Of a stretch of 64,000 nt of DNA, positions 1 through 8,638 are shown piece by piece. The position numbers and the translations under genes were made by a program. The stretch's first letter is position 1. Each line of letters opens with the position of its first letter. The stretch is from Shewanella corallii (GTDB lineage Bacteria; Pseudomonadota; Gammaproteobacteria; Enterobacterales; Shewanellaceae), in the NCBI RefSeq assembly GCF_023349125.1, contig NZ_JAKIKT010000008.1, positions 1 to 64,000 of the forward strand, read 5' to 3'. The notes beneath the pieces were generated by a model. That model was not told the DNA's origin, did no database searches, and saw only the letters and a program-made list of their open reading frames with translations.

Positions 1-3
1 AAG

Positions 4-79
4 TGGTGGGTCGTGAAGGATTCGAACCTTCGACCAATTGGTTAAAAGCCAACTGCTCTACCGACTGAGCTAACGACCC
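4..79 (-). tRNA. tRNA-Lys(UUU), copy 1
   Basis: A full 76-base tRNA reads on the minus strand. The acceptor arm begins GGGTCGT and closes with ACGACCC, discriminator A and an encoded CCA. The anticodon loop is CUUUUAA (anticodon UUU, lysine), and the T arm carries GGTTCGAATCC. It is the last of the tandem array when read in the direction of transcription. Confidence 0.97.
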
Positions 80-80
80 A

Positions 81-120
81 TATTGTGTTGTGTTCCGAAG
101 AACGCTTTCCCAAAGGAAAG
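81..120 (-). repeat. tRNA spacer repeat, copy A
   Basis: This 40-base spacer is repeated at 278-317 with one mismatch (G104 against C301). It contains a short hairpin, CTTTCC-CAAA-GGAAAG, next to the following tRNA 3' end. The repeat shows that the array grew by tandem duplication of a spacer-plus-tRNA unit. Confidence 0.9.
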
Positions 121-190
121 TGGCGGTCTTGAGCGTTTGCCTTAGACCAATTGCGCTGTTGAATTAGCAGCCAACTGCTCTTTCAACATC
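121..190 (-). pseudogene. decayed tRNA-Lys copy
   Basis: This stretch sits exactly where a tRNA should follow the spacer repeat. It keeps recognisable tRNA-Lys pieces on the plus strand: TGG (CCA end), GACCAATTG and AGCCAACTGCTCT. The T arm is scrambled, the anticodon stem holds an insertion, and the acceptor 5' half is lost. The remaining sequence can fold into a long hairpin (157-163 with 182-188, and 166-170 with 175-179). It cannot form a standard cloverleaf, so I read it as a tRNA pseudogene; a processed structured spacer is the alternative. Confidence 0.7.
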
Positions 191-200
191 ACAAAAATAC

Positions 201-276
201 TGGTGGGTCGTGAAGGATTCGAACCTTCGACCAATTGGTTAAAAGCCAACTGCTCTACCGACTGAGCTAACGACCC
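201..276 (-). tRNA. tRNA-Lys(UUU), copy 2
   Basis: The 76 bases are identical in sequence to copy 1, including the UUU anticodon and encoded CCA. It lies between the decayed copy and the second spacer repeat. Confidence 0.97.
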
Positions 277-277
277 G

Positions 278-317
278 TATTGTGTTGTGTTCCGAAGAAC
301 CCTTTCCCAAAGGAAAG
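278..317 (-). repeat. tRNA spacer repeat, copy B
   Basis: Second copy of the 40-base spacer found at 81-120, with one difference. Confidence 0.9.
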
Positions 318-393
318 TGGTGGGTCGTGAAGGATTCGAACCTTCGACCAATTGGTTAAAAGCCAACTGCTCTACCGACTGAGCTAACGACCC
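318..393 (-). tRNA. tRNA-Lys(UUU), copy 3
   Basis: Identical 76-base tRNA-Lys with UUU anticodon and encoded CCA, directly following spacer repeat copy B. Confidence 0.97.
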
Positions 394-479
394 ACAGGTA
401 TTATTGATGAAGACACGCGAGAGCGTGGACCCGATTTCAGCCCATACTATCTACTCAAGTATGAAGTAAGACACTGAAG

Positions 480-555
480 TGGTGGGTCGTGAAGGATTCG
501 AACCTTCGACCAATTGGTTAAAAGCCAACTGCTCTACCGACTGAGCTAACGACCC
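480..555 (-). tRNA. tRNA-Lys(UUU), copy 4
   Basis: Identical 76-base tRNA-Lys, the promoter-proximal member of the array. Its spacer to copy 3 (394-479) is unrelated to the 40-base repeat, so this is probably the older arrangement. Confidence 0.97.
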
Positions 556-599
556 ATTCATCATGCTTCGTTGCGGACTGTGCCGCTCCGAGGGCGCCT

Positions 600-627
600 A
601 TAATACCTTTTTCGGCTTTGCATGCAA
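600..627 (-). promoter_or_regulatory. promoter of tRNA-Lys array
   Basis: On the minus strand TTGCAT (622-627) and TATTAT (600-605) are spaced by 16 bases. They are followed by a GC-rich discriminator (GGCGCCC), as is typical of stringently controlled stable-RNA promoters. The first tRNA starts about 45 bases downstream. The rest of 556-691 shows no gene. Confidence 0.65.
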
Positions 628-691
628 GTGCAAAATCCTGTTTTCATTTCGCTTGCCTGAAAAACAGACTAAGCGCATATTTTTTAATTAA

Positions 692-1438
692 TTAACCCTT
701 TAGGCCAGCTAATTGTTGACCAGCAATGCGGGCAGAAGAGGTATCAGCGTACTCACGTTGCACCTGCTGATAGAAGTTTTTGGCTTCTACCTTATCACCT
801 GTCTTCTCAGCGATCAGGCCAAGTTTCAACAGACTATCAGCTCTTTTGTTGGAATCCTTGTAACGGGTGACCACGGCAGAGAATGCCTGCTTGGCTGCAG
901 TGAAATCGCTCTTATTATAGAGAAGCTGTCCCAACCAGTAGTTGGCATTGGCAATCAAGGTGGAATTTGGGTATTGCTTGATGAAGTTATCAAAGGCAAC
1001 GATGGCTTCATCATACTTACGTTCTTTGCGAACCAGATCCAAAGCATGTTGATAGCTGGCAGTTTCATTCAAAGTAGAAGTCGCTGCACCGGTACCTGTT
1101 GATATAGGCGCCGTGGCTACCGGAGTAACCGCCACGCTGTTTTTCTGAGATTGCAGCTGAGCAATTTCATCATAGAGCTGACGTTGACGTTCCAGCATCT
1201 GGTTAAGCTGGTAGTTTTGTTGCTCTACCAACCCCCGTAAATCCAGTACTTCCTGCTGCAGGGTATCTACCCGGCTTTGCAGTTCAAAATCAGCCTGTTG
1301 TTTGGCTTTAATAATACGTTCCAGTCGTGCCACTCTGTCGGTGGCATTGCCGCCTGCCAGATCTTCAACCGGTGCAGGTGCAGCAATTGCTGTACCTGCA
1401 CTCATGAAAATCAAGCTGGCCAAAACCGCTTTTTTCAT
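692..1438 (-). CDS. cpoB: cell division coordinator CpoB (YbgF)
   Basis: This periplasmic protein of the Tol-Pal system coordinates peptidoglycan synthesis with outer-membrane constriction at division. The 248 residues begin with a Sec signal peptide ending near AIAAPAP. A short coiled coil (about residues 35-95, Q/L rich, the trimerisation region) follows, then a low-complexity T/S/A linker and C-terminal TPR repeats (about 125-245, containing YPNSTLIANANYWLGQ). It is the last gene of the tol operon, 21 bases after pal, and precedes the tRNA-Lys array as in enterobacteria. An AGGA motif lies 9 bases before the ATG. Confidence 0.95.
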   Translation of the reverse strand: MKKAVLASLIFMSAGTAIAAPAPVEDLAGGNATDRVARLERIIKAKQQADFELQSRVDTLQQEVLDLRGLVEQQNYQLNQMLERQRQLYDEIAQLQSQKNSVAVTPVATAPISTGTGAATSTLNETASYQHALDLVRKERKYDEAIVAFDNFIKQYPNSTLIANANYWLGQLLYNKSDFTAAKQAFSAVVTRYKDSNKRADSLLKLGLIAEKTGDKVEAKNFYQQVQREYADTSSARIAGQQLAGLKG

Positions 1439-1459
1439 GTGTTGTGTTCCTGCCTGTTA

Positions 1460-2005
1460 TCAGTAAACCAAAACCGCACGACGGTTCTTGGCAAAACCAT
1501 CATTGGTGCGGGACAGATCCAGTGGCTTCTCTTCGCCATAGCTGACGATGCTCATCTGGCTTGGCAGTACGCCCATGCTCTGCAGATACTTGGCTACCGC
1601 CTTGGCACGACGCTCACCCAGGGCGATGTTGTACTCAGGGGTTCCACGCTCATCAGCATGACCTTCAATCAGTACGCGCACATTTGGGTTCTCAACCAGG
1701 TAATTACCGTGAGCCTGAATAATCTCCAGGAACTGTGGCTGAACTTCGCTGCGGTCAAAGTCGAAGTAGATGATGTGTTCTTTACGCAGTTCCTGCTCTT
1801 TCAACTGCTGCTGTTCTTCTGGTGTCAGGATCTGGCTTGCACTGCCGGTTTCAACACCACCGGATACCACACCGGAAGATGAACCAGTGTTGGAGCCCAG
1901 ACTACCGCTGGCATCGGTTTCAGATTCGGACGTTGAGCTACAGGCGCCCAAAGCAAGCAGAGGCAAAGCCACAGCCATTGCTTTCAATAATTTGTTCAGT
2001 TCCAT
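1460..2005 (-). CDS. pal: peptidoglycan-associated lipoprotein Pal
   Basis: Pal is an outer-membrane lipoprotein that binds diaminopimelate in peptidoglycan and interacts with TolB. The 181 residues start with a lipoprotein signal and lipobox LALGAC, then a Ser/Gly-rich linker (about 24-60), then an OmpA-like domain. That domain carries IYFDFDRSEV and the peptidoglycan-binding block GHADERGTPEYN...GERRA. Its length and position between tolB and cpoB match the family. Confidence 0.97.
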   Translation of the reverse strand: MELNKLLKAMAVALPLLALGACSSTSESETDASGSLGSNTGSSSGVVSGGVETGSASQILTPEEQQQLKEQELRKEHIIYFDFDRSEVQPQFLEIIQAHGNYLVENPNVRVLIEGHADERGTPEYNIALGERRAKAVAKYLQSMGVLPSQMSIVSYGEEKPLDLSRTNDGFAKNRRAVLVY

Positions 2006-2034
2006 GTTTTTATCCTTTTCGTTTTAATCGTTAA

Positions 2035-3363
2035 TCAGAGAAATGGGGACCAGGACGGTGATTTCACCTCTCCCTGCCCTGCTGGCAGTCGCGCCTTAAA
2101 TCGACCATCCATTGAAACCGCCGCCAATACCTGTCGTCCGTTATGAGTAGTACCGTAAATCACCATGGTACCATTAGGTGCAGTGCTGGGCGATTCGTCC
2201 AGACGGGTTGAAGTCAGTACCTGCATAAATCCGGTTTGCAGATCCATGCGTGCAATATTGAACTTGCCATTGGTTCGGTTCACAAAAACCATGCTGCGGC
2301 CATCCGGGGTAATATTGCCACCCAGATTCCACTCACCTTCAAAGGTCAGTCTGGTAATTTTTCCGCTGGCCAGATCGACCTTATATATCTGAGGGCGACC
2401 ACCACGTTCAGAAGTGAACAGCAAGGCGCGTCCATCCGGGAACCAGGAAGGCTCAGTATCAATGGCGTAGTGATTGGTAACACGCTTGATCGCGCCGGTA
2501 GCGATATCCACCACATAGATTTCCGGTTGGCCATCTTTAGACAGAGTGACCGCCAACTTTTTACCATCGGGAGAGAACACAGGCGCACCGTTGATGCCCG
2601 GGAAGCTGGTCACCTTTTTACGGGCCTGGGTGTAGATATCCTGCACGAAGATTTCAGCCTGACGGTTTTCAAAACTCACATAGGCAAGCTCACGACCGTT
2701 TGGCGACCAGGACGGCGACATCAGTGGCTCAGGCGAGCTCAGCAGCATCTGCTCGTTGTAACCATCATAGTCAGAGATCATCAGCTGATAAGGGTTGGAC
2801 TTATTGTGATCCACCACCACATATGCGATACGAGTCAGGAAGGCGCCGCGAATACCGGTCAGCTTTTCAAATACGATGTCGCTGATGCGGTGACCGTATT
2901 GACGGAACTGAGAAGCAGAGATAACCGTTTCACGGGCGTCCAGTGACAAATCAGCTTTATCAATCTTGCCCTGAGCAACCTGCATCTGACTCTTGATCAG
3001 ATCCACCAGCTCAAACTTCACCAGATACTGGTTGGTGCCATAGGGCTTGATGGAGCCCATTACCAGAGCCTCAGCATCAAAATTCGCCCAGGCTGCCGGG
3101 TCAAATTGCGACACCATGCTAATTCCCTGCTGTGGCAGCGAGATAACATCAACCGGCTTAAAGGTACCGCTGCGGCTGAGATCTGACATCACCACATTGG
3201 CAATCTGCTCAGGTACTGGCCCGGCTCCTTCCCACACAAAGGGCATCACGGCGATAGGACGAGCCGTATCCACCCCTTCAGTAATCACAATGTCCAGTGC
3301 CGCTTTCGACGGCAGACTGAACACAATCAACATCAGGGCTAAAAATTTCCCCAGGATTTTCAT
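2035..3363 (-). CDS. tolB: Tol-Pal system protein TolB
   Basis: TolB is the periplasmic partner of Pal and TolA. The 442-residue protein has a signal peptide (cleavage near SKA-AL), an N-terminal alpha/beta domain (about 25-165) and a six-bladed beta-propeller. The propeller shows repeated PSWSPNGRELAYVS, PVFSPDGKKLAVT and PSWFPDGRALLFTS motifs. Length is close to the usual 430. It lies 9 bases downstream of tolA and 29 bases before pal, in one operon. Confidence 0.97.
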   Translation of the reverse strand: MKILGKFLALMLIVFSLPSKAALDIVITEGVDTARPIAVMPFVWEGAGPVPEQIANVVMSDLSRSGTFKPVDVISLPQQGISMVSQFDPAAWANFDAEALVMGSIKPYGTNQYLVKFELVDLIKSQMQVAQGKIDKADLSLDARETVISASQFRQYGHRISDIVFEKLTGIRGAFLTRIAYVVVDHNKSNPYQLMISDYDGYNEQMLLSSPEPLMSPSWSPNGRELAYVSFENRQAEIFVQDIYTQARKKVTSFPGINGAPVFSPDGKKLAVTLSKDGQPEIYVVDIATGAIKRVTNHYAIDTEPSWFPDGRALLFTSERGGRPQIYKVDLASGKITRLTFEGEWNLGGNITPDGRSMVFVNRTNGKFNIARMDLQTGFMQVLTSTRLDESPSTAPNGTMVIYGTTHNGRQVLAAVSMDGRFKARLPAGQGEVKSPSWSPFL

Positions 3364-3372
3364 GAGACTTCC

Positions 3373-4308
3373 TTAATTAAACTCAGGTTGTACTGTGAGA
3401 TTGATTTCTTTGAGCTGCTGATACACATCCGCTTCAGGTGAAACCGGCAATCTGCCAGCCCGGTTGATGGCGGCTTCAGTGGCACGACATACTGTGCTGT
3501 CACCAGACAGAACCCGGCTTGCTGTCACAAAGCCATCCTTTGCCAAACGAATATACACCTGACAGGTCTTGCCCCGCATCGCTTCGTTCACCACCAAATT
3601 ACGTTGAATAGTCGCTTTAATCATGGCGGTGTAACGGGAGACTTCAGATACAACCTGCTGATTGCGACGGGCAGCGAGCGCGGCCTGCTCTGCGGCCATG
3701 GCCTCTTCCATCTGACGCTCCTGCTCGCGGCGAGCAGCCTCTTCAGCCTGACGCTTACGTTCAGCTTCTTCACGGCGCTTACGCTCTTCGGCGGCTTTTT
3801 TGGCAGCGGCTTCTTCCGCTTTGCGCTTCTCTTCAGCTTTACGTGCGGCTTCTTCTGACGCTTTACGCTCAGCTTCTTTACGTTGGCGGTCAGCTTCTGC
3901 AGCCGCCGCCTTTTTCTTTTCTTCCTGCTCTTTCAGCTTGGCCGCTTTGGCAGCATCAGCAGCACGTTTGGTTTCAATCTCCTGCTGCTTGCGCTCGGCT
4001 TCCAGGTTACGGATACGCTGCTGTTCACGTTCACGGGCCTGTTTAGCCTCACGGGCCTTGCGGTCCAGCTCGTCCTGTCTGGCCTTTTCCCTGCGCTGCT
4101 CATCCAGCTTTTGCTGTTTAAGTTTCTCAACCTGAGCAGCCACCTTTTGCTGGTCAACGACCACGGCCTGAACGATAGGTTCCTGCGCAGCAGGTGTTGG
4201 TTTTGGCGGATCACTGGTAAAATCGACACCGGCCACCAGAATAGCTATCACGCCAAGATGAAGCCCTGCTGAAATCAGCATGGGCATAGTTAAGTCCTGC
4301 CTGGCCAA
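3373..4308 (-). CDS. tolA: Tol-Pal system inner-membrane linker TolA
   Basis: TolA spans the periplasm and links the TolQR motor to TolB/Pal at the outer membrane. The 311 residues have one N-terminal membrane helix (about 8-27). A long Lys/Glu/Ala/Arg-rich helical domain II follows (about 55-215, rich in AERKRQAEEAARR-like repeats). The C-terminal domain III (about 220-311) has two cysteines (GKTCQVYIRL and STVCRATEA). It starts one base after the tolR stop. The repetitive coding sequence produces many spurious open frames on the other strand. Confidence 0.95.
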   Translation of the reverse strand: MARQDLTMPMLISAGLHLGVIAILVAGVDFTSDPPKPTPAAQEPIVQAVVVDQQKVAAQVEKLKQQKLDEQRREKARQDELDRKAREAKQAREREQQRIRNLEAERKQQEIETKRAADAAKAAKLKEQEEKKKAAAAEADRQRKEAERKASEEAARKAEEKRKAEEAAAKKAAEERKRREEAERKRQAEEAARREQERQMEEAMAAEQAALAARRNQQVVSEVSRYTAMIKATIQRNLVVNEAMRGKTCQVYIRLAKDGFVTASRVLSGDSTVCRATEAAINRAGRLPVSPEADVYQQLKEINLTVQPEFN

Positions 4309-4309
4309 C

Positions 4310-4747
4310 TCAGTTATCCTCCGGCGATTCAGTCATCAAGCCTACGGAAGGCACACCCGCCCCCTGCAGAGTGACCATTAACTGGATAACACGCTCGTAG
4401 GCGATAGATTTATCCGCTTTAACCACCACAGGGCGTTCTGGCTCCAATTGCACTATGGCAGCCACCCGGGTAGCAATCTCTTCCAGATCCAGAGTTTCAC
4501 GACTGGAACTTGAGCCCACATCCAGATAGTAATCGCCAAACTCATCAATCGAGGCAACCACAGGCGGCTTGCTTTCAGCCGGTAAGGCTTCGGCTTCCCC
4601 CTGAGGCAAATCCACTTTCACCCCCTGAGTCACAATCGGGGCGGTTACCATAAAGATGATCAGCAGTACCAACATCACATCTATGTAGGGCACTACGTTG
4701 ATTTCAGCGACCGGCCGGCGGCGCTTGCGTTGATATGCAGGCACCAT
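4310..4747 (-). CDS. tolR: Tol-Pal system proton-motor subunit TolR
   Basis: TolR is an ExbD-family inner-membrane protein that forms the proton-driven motor with TolQ. Its 145 residues include the hallmark EINVVPYIDVMLVLLIIFMV, in which the first Asp of the membrane helix is the expected proton carrier, and a periplasmic domain ending in LQGAGVPSVGLMTE. Start and stop codons of tolQ and tolR overlap by one base (TAATG), implying translational coupling. Confidence 0.97.
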   Translation of the reverse strand: MVPAYQRKRRRPVAEINVVPYIDVMLVLLIIFMVTAPIVTQGVKVDLPQGEAEALPAESKPPVVASIDEFGDYYLDVGSSSSRETLDLEEIATRVAAIVQLEPERPVVVKADKSIAYERVIQLMVTLQGAGVPSVGLMTESPEDN

Positions 4748-5436
4748 TACACAGCTTCCTTCTCACTGTATGCCTGGCGGTGCAAGATGCTGGAGAACTC
4801 TTCCATAAAGTTGGCATAGGCCAGTTCCAGTTTTTCAACCTGAGTGGCAAAACGGTTGTAGGCGATCACCGCTGGAATCGCGGCAAACAGACCAATTGCT
4901 GTCGCAATAAGCGCTTCCGCAATACCCGGTGCGACCATAGCCAGCGTAGCGTTTTCCACCGCGCCCAGCGCGATAAAGGAGTTCATGATCCCCCATACGG
5001 TACCAAACAGACCTATGTATGGACTGACAGAGCCAATGGTCGCCAGCAGAGGCAGGTTTGCCTCCAGGGACTCAACCTCACGGTTAAGGGTAACGCGCAT
5101 GGCGCGATAGCTACCATCCATCACAGCACCCGGAGTACGACCGCTGAGTTGGCTCAGGCGGGAAAACTCTTTAAAACCGGCAACAAACATGGCTTCCAGA
5201 CCGGAGTTCTGATCGCCCCTGGCCTGCAGCTCGGTGTAAAGACGGTTAAGATCCACACCGGACCAGAATTTATCTTCAAACTTTTGCAGGCGCTGCTTCG
5301 CCGATGTCAGCAGGTTACGACGCTGGATAATCACAGCCCAGGACATAATGGACAGCCCCAGCAAGGTCAGCATCACCAGCTTTACCAACAAACTGGCTTG
5401 CATAAACAGCCCGATAAACGACATATCAGCGTGCAC
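4747..5436 (-). CDS. tolQ: Tol-Pal system proton-motor subunit TolQ
   Basis: TolQ is the ExbB/MotA-family membrane subunit of the Tol motor. I place the start at a GTG (5436), preceded by AGGAG at 7 bases. This gives 229 residues, as in E. coli, against a longer frame that begins inside ybgC. Three membrane helices are visible: about residues 13-38, 135-160 (IGSVSPYIGLFGTVWGIMNS) and 170-195 (APGIAEALIATAIGLFAAIP). The start overlaps the end of ybgC by 11 bases. Confidence 0.95.
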   Translation of the reverse strand: MHADMSFIGLFMQASLLVKLVMLTLLGLSIMSWAVIIQRRNLLTSAKQRLQKFEDKFWSGVDLNRLYTELQARGDQNSGLEAMFVAGFKEFSRLSQLSGRTPGAVMDGSYRAMRVTLNREVESLEANLPLLATIGSVSPYIGLFGTVWGIMNSFIALGAVENATLAMVAPGIAEALIATAIGLFAAIPAVIAYNRFATQVEKLELAYANFMEEFSSILHRQAYSEKEAV

Positions 5437-5824
5437 TTTGAAACTCCTGAACAATAAATGGTGGGATCGCATGAGGCTTCATGCGAGAGAGCTGAACGCA
5501 GGCGACCGTAATCTCCGCCTCACAATAGCACTGGCCGTCGGTATCCAACAGACGCTGATGAAACTTGAGAGTGGCCTTTTTCAGCATGGTGATTTCGGAT
5601 ACCACTTCGAGTTCCTGCTCAAAGCGCGCAGGACGGCGAAAGTTAATATCAGCATGGCTGACAACAAAGGCAATATCCTCAGCCAGCAACTCGGTCTGGC
5701 CGATACCCATAGCTTTGAGCCATTCCGTTCTGGCCCGTTCGAAAAATTTCAGGTAATTGGCATGATAAACCACACCACCCGCATCTGTGTCTTCGTAATA
5801 AACTGAAATAGGCCAATGAAACAT
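5426..5824 (-). CDS. ybgC: acyl-CoA thioesterase YbgC
   Basis: YbgC is a hot-dog fold thioesterase and the first gene of the tol-pal operon. The 132-residue protein carries the family signature YYEDTDAGGVVYHANYL, in which the Asp is the catalytic residue of the 4-hydroxybenzoyl-CoA thioesterase group, followed by FFERARTEWL. Known members act on acyl-CoA or acyl-ACP, and their link to Tol function is unclear. The family usually has about 134 residues. Confidence 0.95.
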   Translation of the reverse strand: MFHWPISVYYEDTDAGGVVYHANYLKFFERARTEWLKAMGIGQTELLAEDIAFVVSHADINFRRPARFEQELEVVSEITMLKKATLKFHQRLLDTDGQCYCEAEITVACVQLSRMKPHAIPPFIVQEFQSAR

Positions 5825-5864
5825 AAGTACGGTACTGCAAATTCAGTGCGTTAAATGATGCCTA

Positions 5865-5893
5865 ACTATACCTGCCATCCTCGGTGATGTGAA
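5865..5893 (-). promoter_or_regulatory. putative tol-pal operon promoter
   Basis: On the minus strand TTCACA (5888-5893) and TATAGT (5865-5870) are spaced by 17 bases, about 40 bases upstream of the ybgC start. No other good pair was seen in 5825-5945. Confidence 0.5.
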
Positions 5894-5945
5894 TGCCACG
5901 CAGCACACGGAGCATACAGGTACAGGGCTTGTTTGCATTCAGACA

Positions 5946-5975
5946 CAAAAAAGGGGCAAAAGTGCCCCTTTTTTA
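5946..5975 (-). terminator. terminator after prolyl oligopeptidase gene
   Basis: An 8-base stem, AAGGGGCA with TGCCCCTT, is flanked by runs of A on one side and T on the other, so it can work on both strands. On the minus strand it follows the prolyl oligopeptidase stop by 15 bases. Confidence 0.85.
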
Positions 5976-5990
5976 TTTATTTTGCATTTG

Positions 5991-8153
5991 TTACAGACTC
6001 TTTGGCATTTTCAGACCAAAGTTTTCCCACAGGAATAGGTAGATATCTGCGTACTCATCAATGCGCATAGCAGTAGGTTTACCCGCTCCATGTCCGGCTT
6101 TTGATTCTATACGCATAATCACAGGCGCATCGCCCTGCTGCTTTTGCTGCATCATGGCACCGAACTTAAAGCTGTGAGCCGGTACTACACGGTCATCGTG
6201 ATCAGCCGTCATCACCATGGTTGCCGGATACTCACGCTCGGTGACATTGTGATATGGCGAGTAAGCCAGCAGAGTCTTGAACTGCTCAGGGTCTTCCGCA
6301 CTGCCATACTCGCTGGCCCACGCCCAACCAATAGTGAACTTGTGGAAGCGCAACATATCCAGTACGCCTACGGCTGGCAGTACCGCTGAGAAAAGTTCAG
6401 GACGCTGTGTCAGGGCCGCGCCCATCAACAGGCCACCGTTACTGCGACCATAAGCACCCAGCTTGCCTGAATTGGTGTAACCCTGATCAATCAGGTATTC
6501 GGCGGCAGCATAATAGTCATCAAATACATTCTGCTTTTTATCCAACATACCGGCCTTGTGCCAGGCTTCACCGTATTCAGCACCGCCACGCAGGTTAGGA
6601 ACTGCATACACACCTCCCATATCCATCCAGGCGATATTGGCCGGGCTGAATCTTGGTGTCAGTGAAATGGAGAAACCGCCATAGGCGTACAAAAGTGTCG
6701 GGTTGTCGCCATCACGCTTCATTCCCTTCTTGTAGGACACCATCATAGGTACACGGGTACCGTCTTTGCTGGTGTAGAACACCTGCTCAGAGACATAATC
6801 ATCCGGGTTGAAAGCGACTTTTGGCTCGGCAAATACTGTGGACTCGCCGCTGCGGAAGTCATACTTGTAGATGGTGGAAGGCTGAACGTAAGAGTTGAAG
6901 CTGTAATAGAAGTAATCTTTGCTGCGCTTACCACTGGCACCGGATACATTGCCCTGCCCCGGCAATTTGACATCCTGACGCTTCACGCCGCCCATACTAT
7001 AGATGGACATCTTGCCCAGTACGTCGTGCATATAGGTCACAACGAAGTGATCATTAACAATCTCCACCGAGCGCATGGTGTCTTCGTTTTCCGGGATCAG
7101 AGTTTCCCAGTTAGCCTTGGCAGGCTTGTTAACATCGATAGCAATGACTTTGCCTTTTGGCGCATTAAGGTCGGTCTTGAAATAGAAGACTGAGCCATCG
7201 TTACCCACAAAGCTGTACTCAGCTTCCAGATCCTTAATCAACTCAACCACAGGCGCATCTTTTTCTGTCAGCGACTTATAGAAGAAGCGGTTACGGGAAT
7301 CTGTGCCTTGAGAGACAGAAATCAGCAGGTAATCGCCTTTATCCGATACCGTGCTGTAAAAGCCCCAGTCTTTGTTCTGAGGACGTTCATAGATCAAGAT
7401 ATCTTCGCTCTGATCTGTTCCCAGCTTATGGTAGTAAACCTTCTGGTTGAAGTTGACGTCCGCCAGCTTGTCACCGCCGGCCGGCGCATCATAACGGGAG
7501 TAAAAGACGCCTTTGTTATCGTGGTCCCACTGGGCAGAAGAGAACTTAATCCACTCCAGTGTGTCTTTCAGCATTTCACCGGACGAAACATCTTTGAAGT
7601 ACCACTGCTGCCAATCTGAACCTGACTTGGATACACCGTAAGCCAGGGTGTTACCATCATTGCTGACAGACAGGCCTGAAAGTGCAATGGTACCGTCTTT
7701 AGACAGATTATTGGGATCCAGCAGTACCCGCTCATTGCCATCCTTGCCTTTCACATAAAGCACTGACTGTGCCTGCAGGCCATCATTACGGAAATAGAAT
7801 TGGTTATCACCATATTCAAATGGCGCAGAGACCTTCTCGTAGTTCCAAAGTTCGGTAATACGGTCCACCAGCACCTGCTTACCTGGAATCGCCGCCAGGT
7901 AATTGTTGCCAAACTCCTGCTGCTCGGTTACCCAGGCTTTGGTTTTCCCATCATTCACTTCCAGAAAACGATAGGGATCAGCAACGTCGACACCATGAAT
8001 GGTTTCAACCAGATCATCGGCAGCTGTAGTTGGGTAGGTAATTGCAGAGGCTTGATTGTCGACACTGGCTGTGTCGGTAGACTGGCAGGCGCTCAAGGCA
8101 CCGCCCAAGAGCAACGCCAGAGCGCTGCGCTTCATTCCTGTAAGAGTCGTCAT
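5991..8153 (-). CDS. prolyl oligopeptidase family lipoprotein (S9A)
   Basis: This serine peptidase cleaves short peptides after proline. Its 720 residues begin with a lipoprotein signal and lipobox LSAC, so the mature protein is predicted to be membrane anchored outside the cytoplasm. An N-terminal segment YRFLEVNDGKTKAWV and a beta-propeller (about 95-430) precede the alpha/beta hydrolase domain. There GAYGRSNGGLL holds the nucleophile Ser, TADHDDRVVPAHS the Asp and ESKAGHGAG the His. YAYGGFSISLTPRFSP is the oxyanion region. The start is preceded by AAGGA. It is transcribed alone. Confidence 0.93.
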   Translation of the reverse strand: MTTLTGMKRSALALLLGGALSACQSTDTASVDNQASAITYPTTAADDLVETIHGVDVADPYRFLEVNDGKTKAWVTEQQEFGNNYLAAIPGKQVLVDRITELWNYEKVSAPFEYGDNQFYFRNDGLQAQSVLYVKGKDGNERVLLDPNNLSKDGTIALSGLSVSNDGNTLAYGVSKSGSDWQQWYFKDVSSGEMLKDTLEWIKFSSAQWDHDNKGVFYSRYDAPAGGDKLADVNFNQKVYYHKLGTDQSEDILIYERPQNKDWGFYSTVSDKGDYLLISVSQGTDSRNRFFYKSLTEKDAPVVELIKDLEAEYSFVGNDGSVFYFKTDLNAPKGKVIAIDVNKPAKANWETLIPENEDTMRSVEIVNDHFVVTYMHDVLGKMSIYSMGGVKRQDVKLPGQGNVSGASGKRSKDYFYYSFNSYVQPSTIYKYDFRSGESTVFAEPKVAFNPDDYVSEQVFYTSKDGTRVPMMVSYKKGMKRDGDNPTLLYAYGGFSISLTPRFSPANIAWMDMGGVYAVPNLRGGAEYGEAWHKAGMLDKKQNVFDDYYAAAEYLIDQGYTNSGKLGAYGRSNGGLLMGAALTQRPELFSAVLPAVGVLDMLRFHKFTIGWAWASEYGSAEDPEQFKTLLAYSPYHNVTEREYPATMVMTADHDDRVVPAHSFKFGAMMQQKQQGDAPVIMRIESKAGHGAGKPTAMRIDEYADIYLFLWENFGLKMPKSL

Positions 8154-8602
8154 CGTGATTCCTTGTTATCTTTCTTATGTCATCAGCACTGCTTGAAAGG
8201 GCAAAAAATACAGGCTTTGCCCAGCATCAATGCCGATTATTTCGCCGGCGTCCCTGTGCGCCAGGATTTCGCTACTATACAAAGAATTGATAACAAAGCA
8301 ACGCCGCACGCGGGGCGGGAATGTGAGTAAATGTAATATCAGCAGAGGCTCAACAAAAACAATCGGATAAAGCCAGGTCCAAAAATGCTGACAGCCGTCA
8401 GAAAACAGGGGGAAAATCTTTATTCGACAAATTGAAATTTCAACATTTAACAATCTATTTTCATAATCCGGGAACGGAAACCGAATAATTATGCAAATCT
8501 GCTGAAAACCAACGCGATTAAAGCGATTCGAGTGACTCAGCGTGACTGAGATCACCGAATTTATCATTAGATTTATTTATCTGAAATTGGAATTTTTCTC
8601 GT
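8154..8602. other. intergenic region, no gene seen
   Basis: No convincing coding region was found. A minus-strand open frame covers 8175-8567 (130 codons), but its product has no domain-like pattern and it lacks a ribosome binding site. A possible promoter for the prolyl oligopeptidase gene lies on the minus strand: TATAGT (8274-8279) with TTGCTT (8296-8301), 16 bases apart. Confidence 0.5.
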
Positions 8603-8631
8603 TTGTTCAGTCGAGAAAATCGGCCTAGAAT
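8603..8631 (+). promoter_or_regulatory. promoter of candidate small RNA
   Basis: TTGTTC (8603-8608) and TAGAAT (8626-8631) are spaced by exactly 17 bases on the plus strand. There is no plus-strand gene downstream before a strong terminator, so the promoter is expected to drive a short noncoding transcript. Confidence 0.6.
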
Positions 8632-8638
8632 TCACCTC

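Noticed and set aside
142..366. 74-codon plus-strand frame across the tRNA array with a repeated sequence
   Set aside because: It is antisense to tRNA-Lys genes; the repeated peptide (LAFNQLVEGSNPSRPT) is only the translated reverse of identical tRNAs.
3604..4272. Several long plus-strand frames opposite tolA
   Set aside because: They mirror the Lys/Glu/Ala-rich repeats of tolA, give Leu/Phe/Ser-rich products without family pattern, and lack ribosome binding sites.
8175..8567. 130-codon minus-strand frame upstream of the prolyl oligopeptidase gene
   Set aside because: No ribosome binding site, no domain-like pattern, and it would overlap the likely promoter region of the downstream gene.
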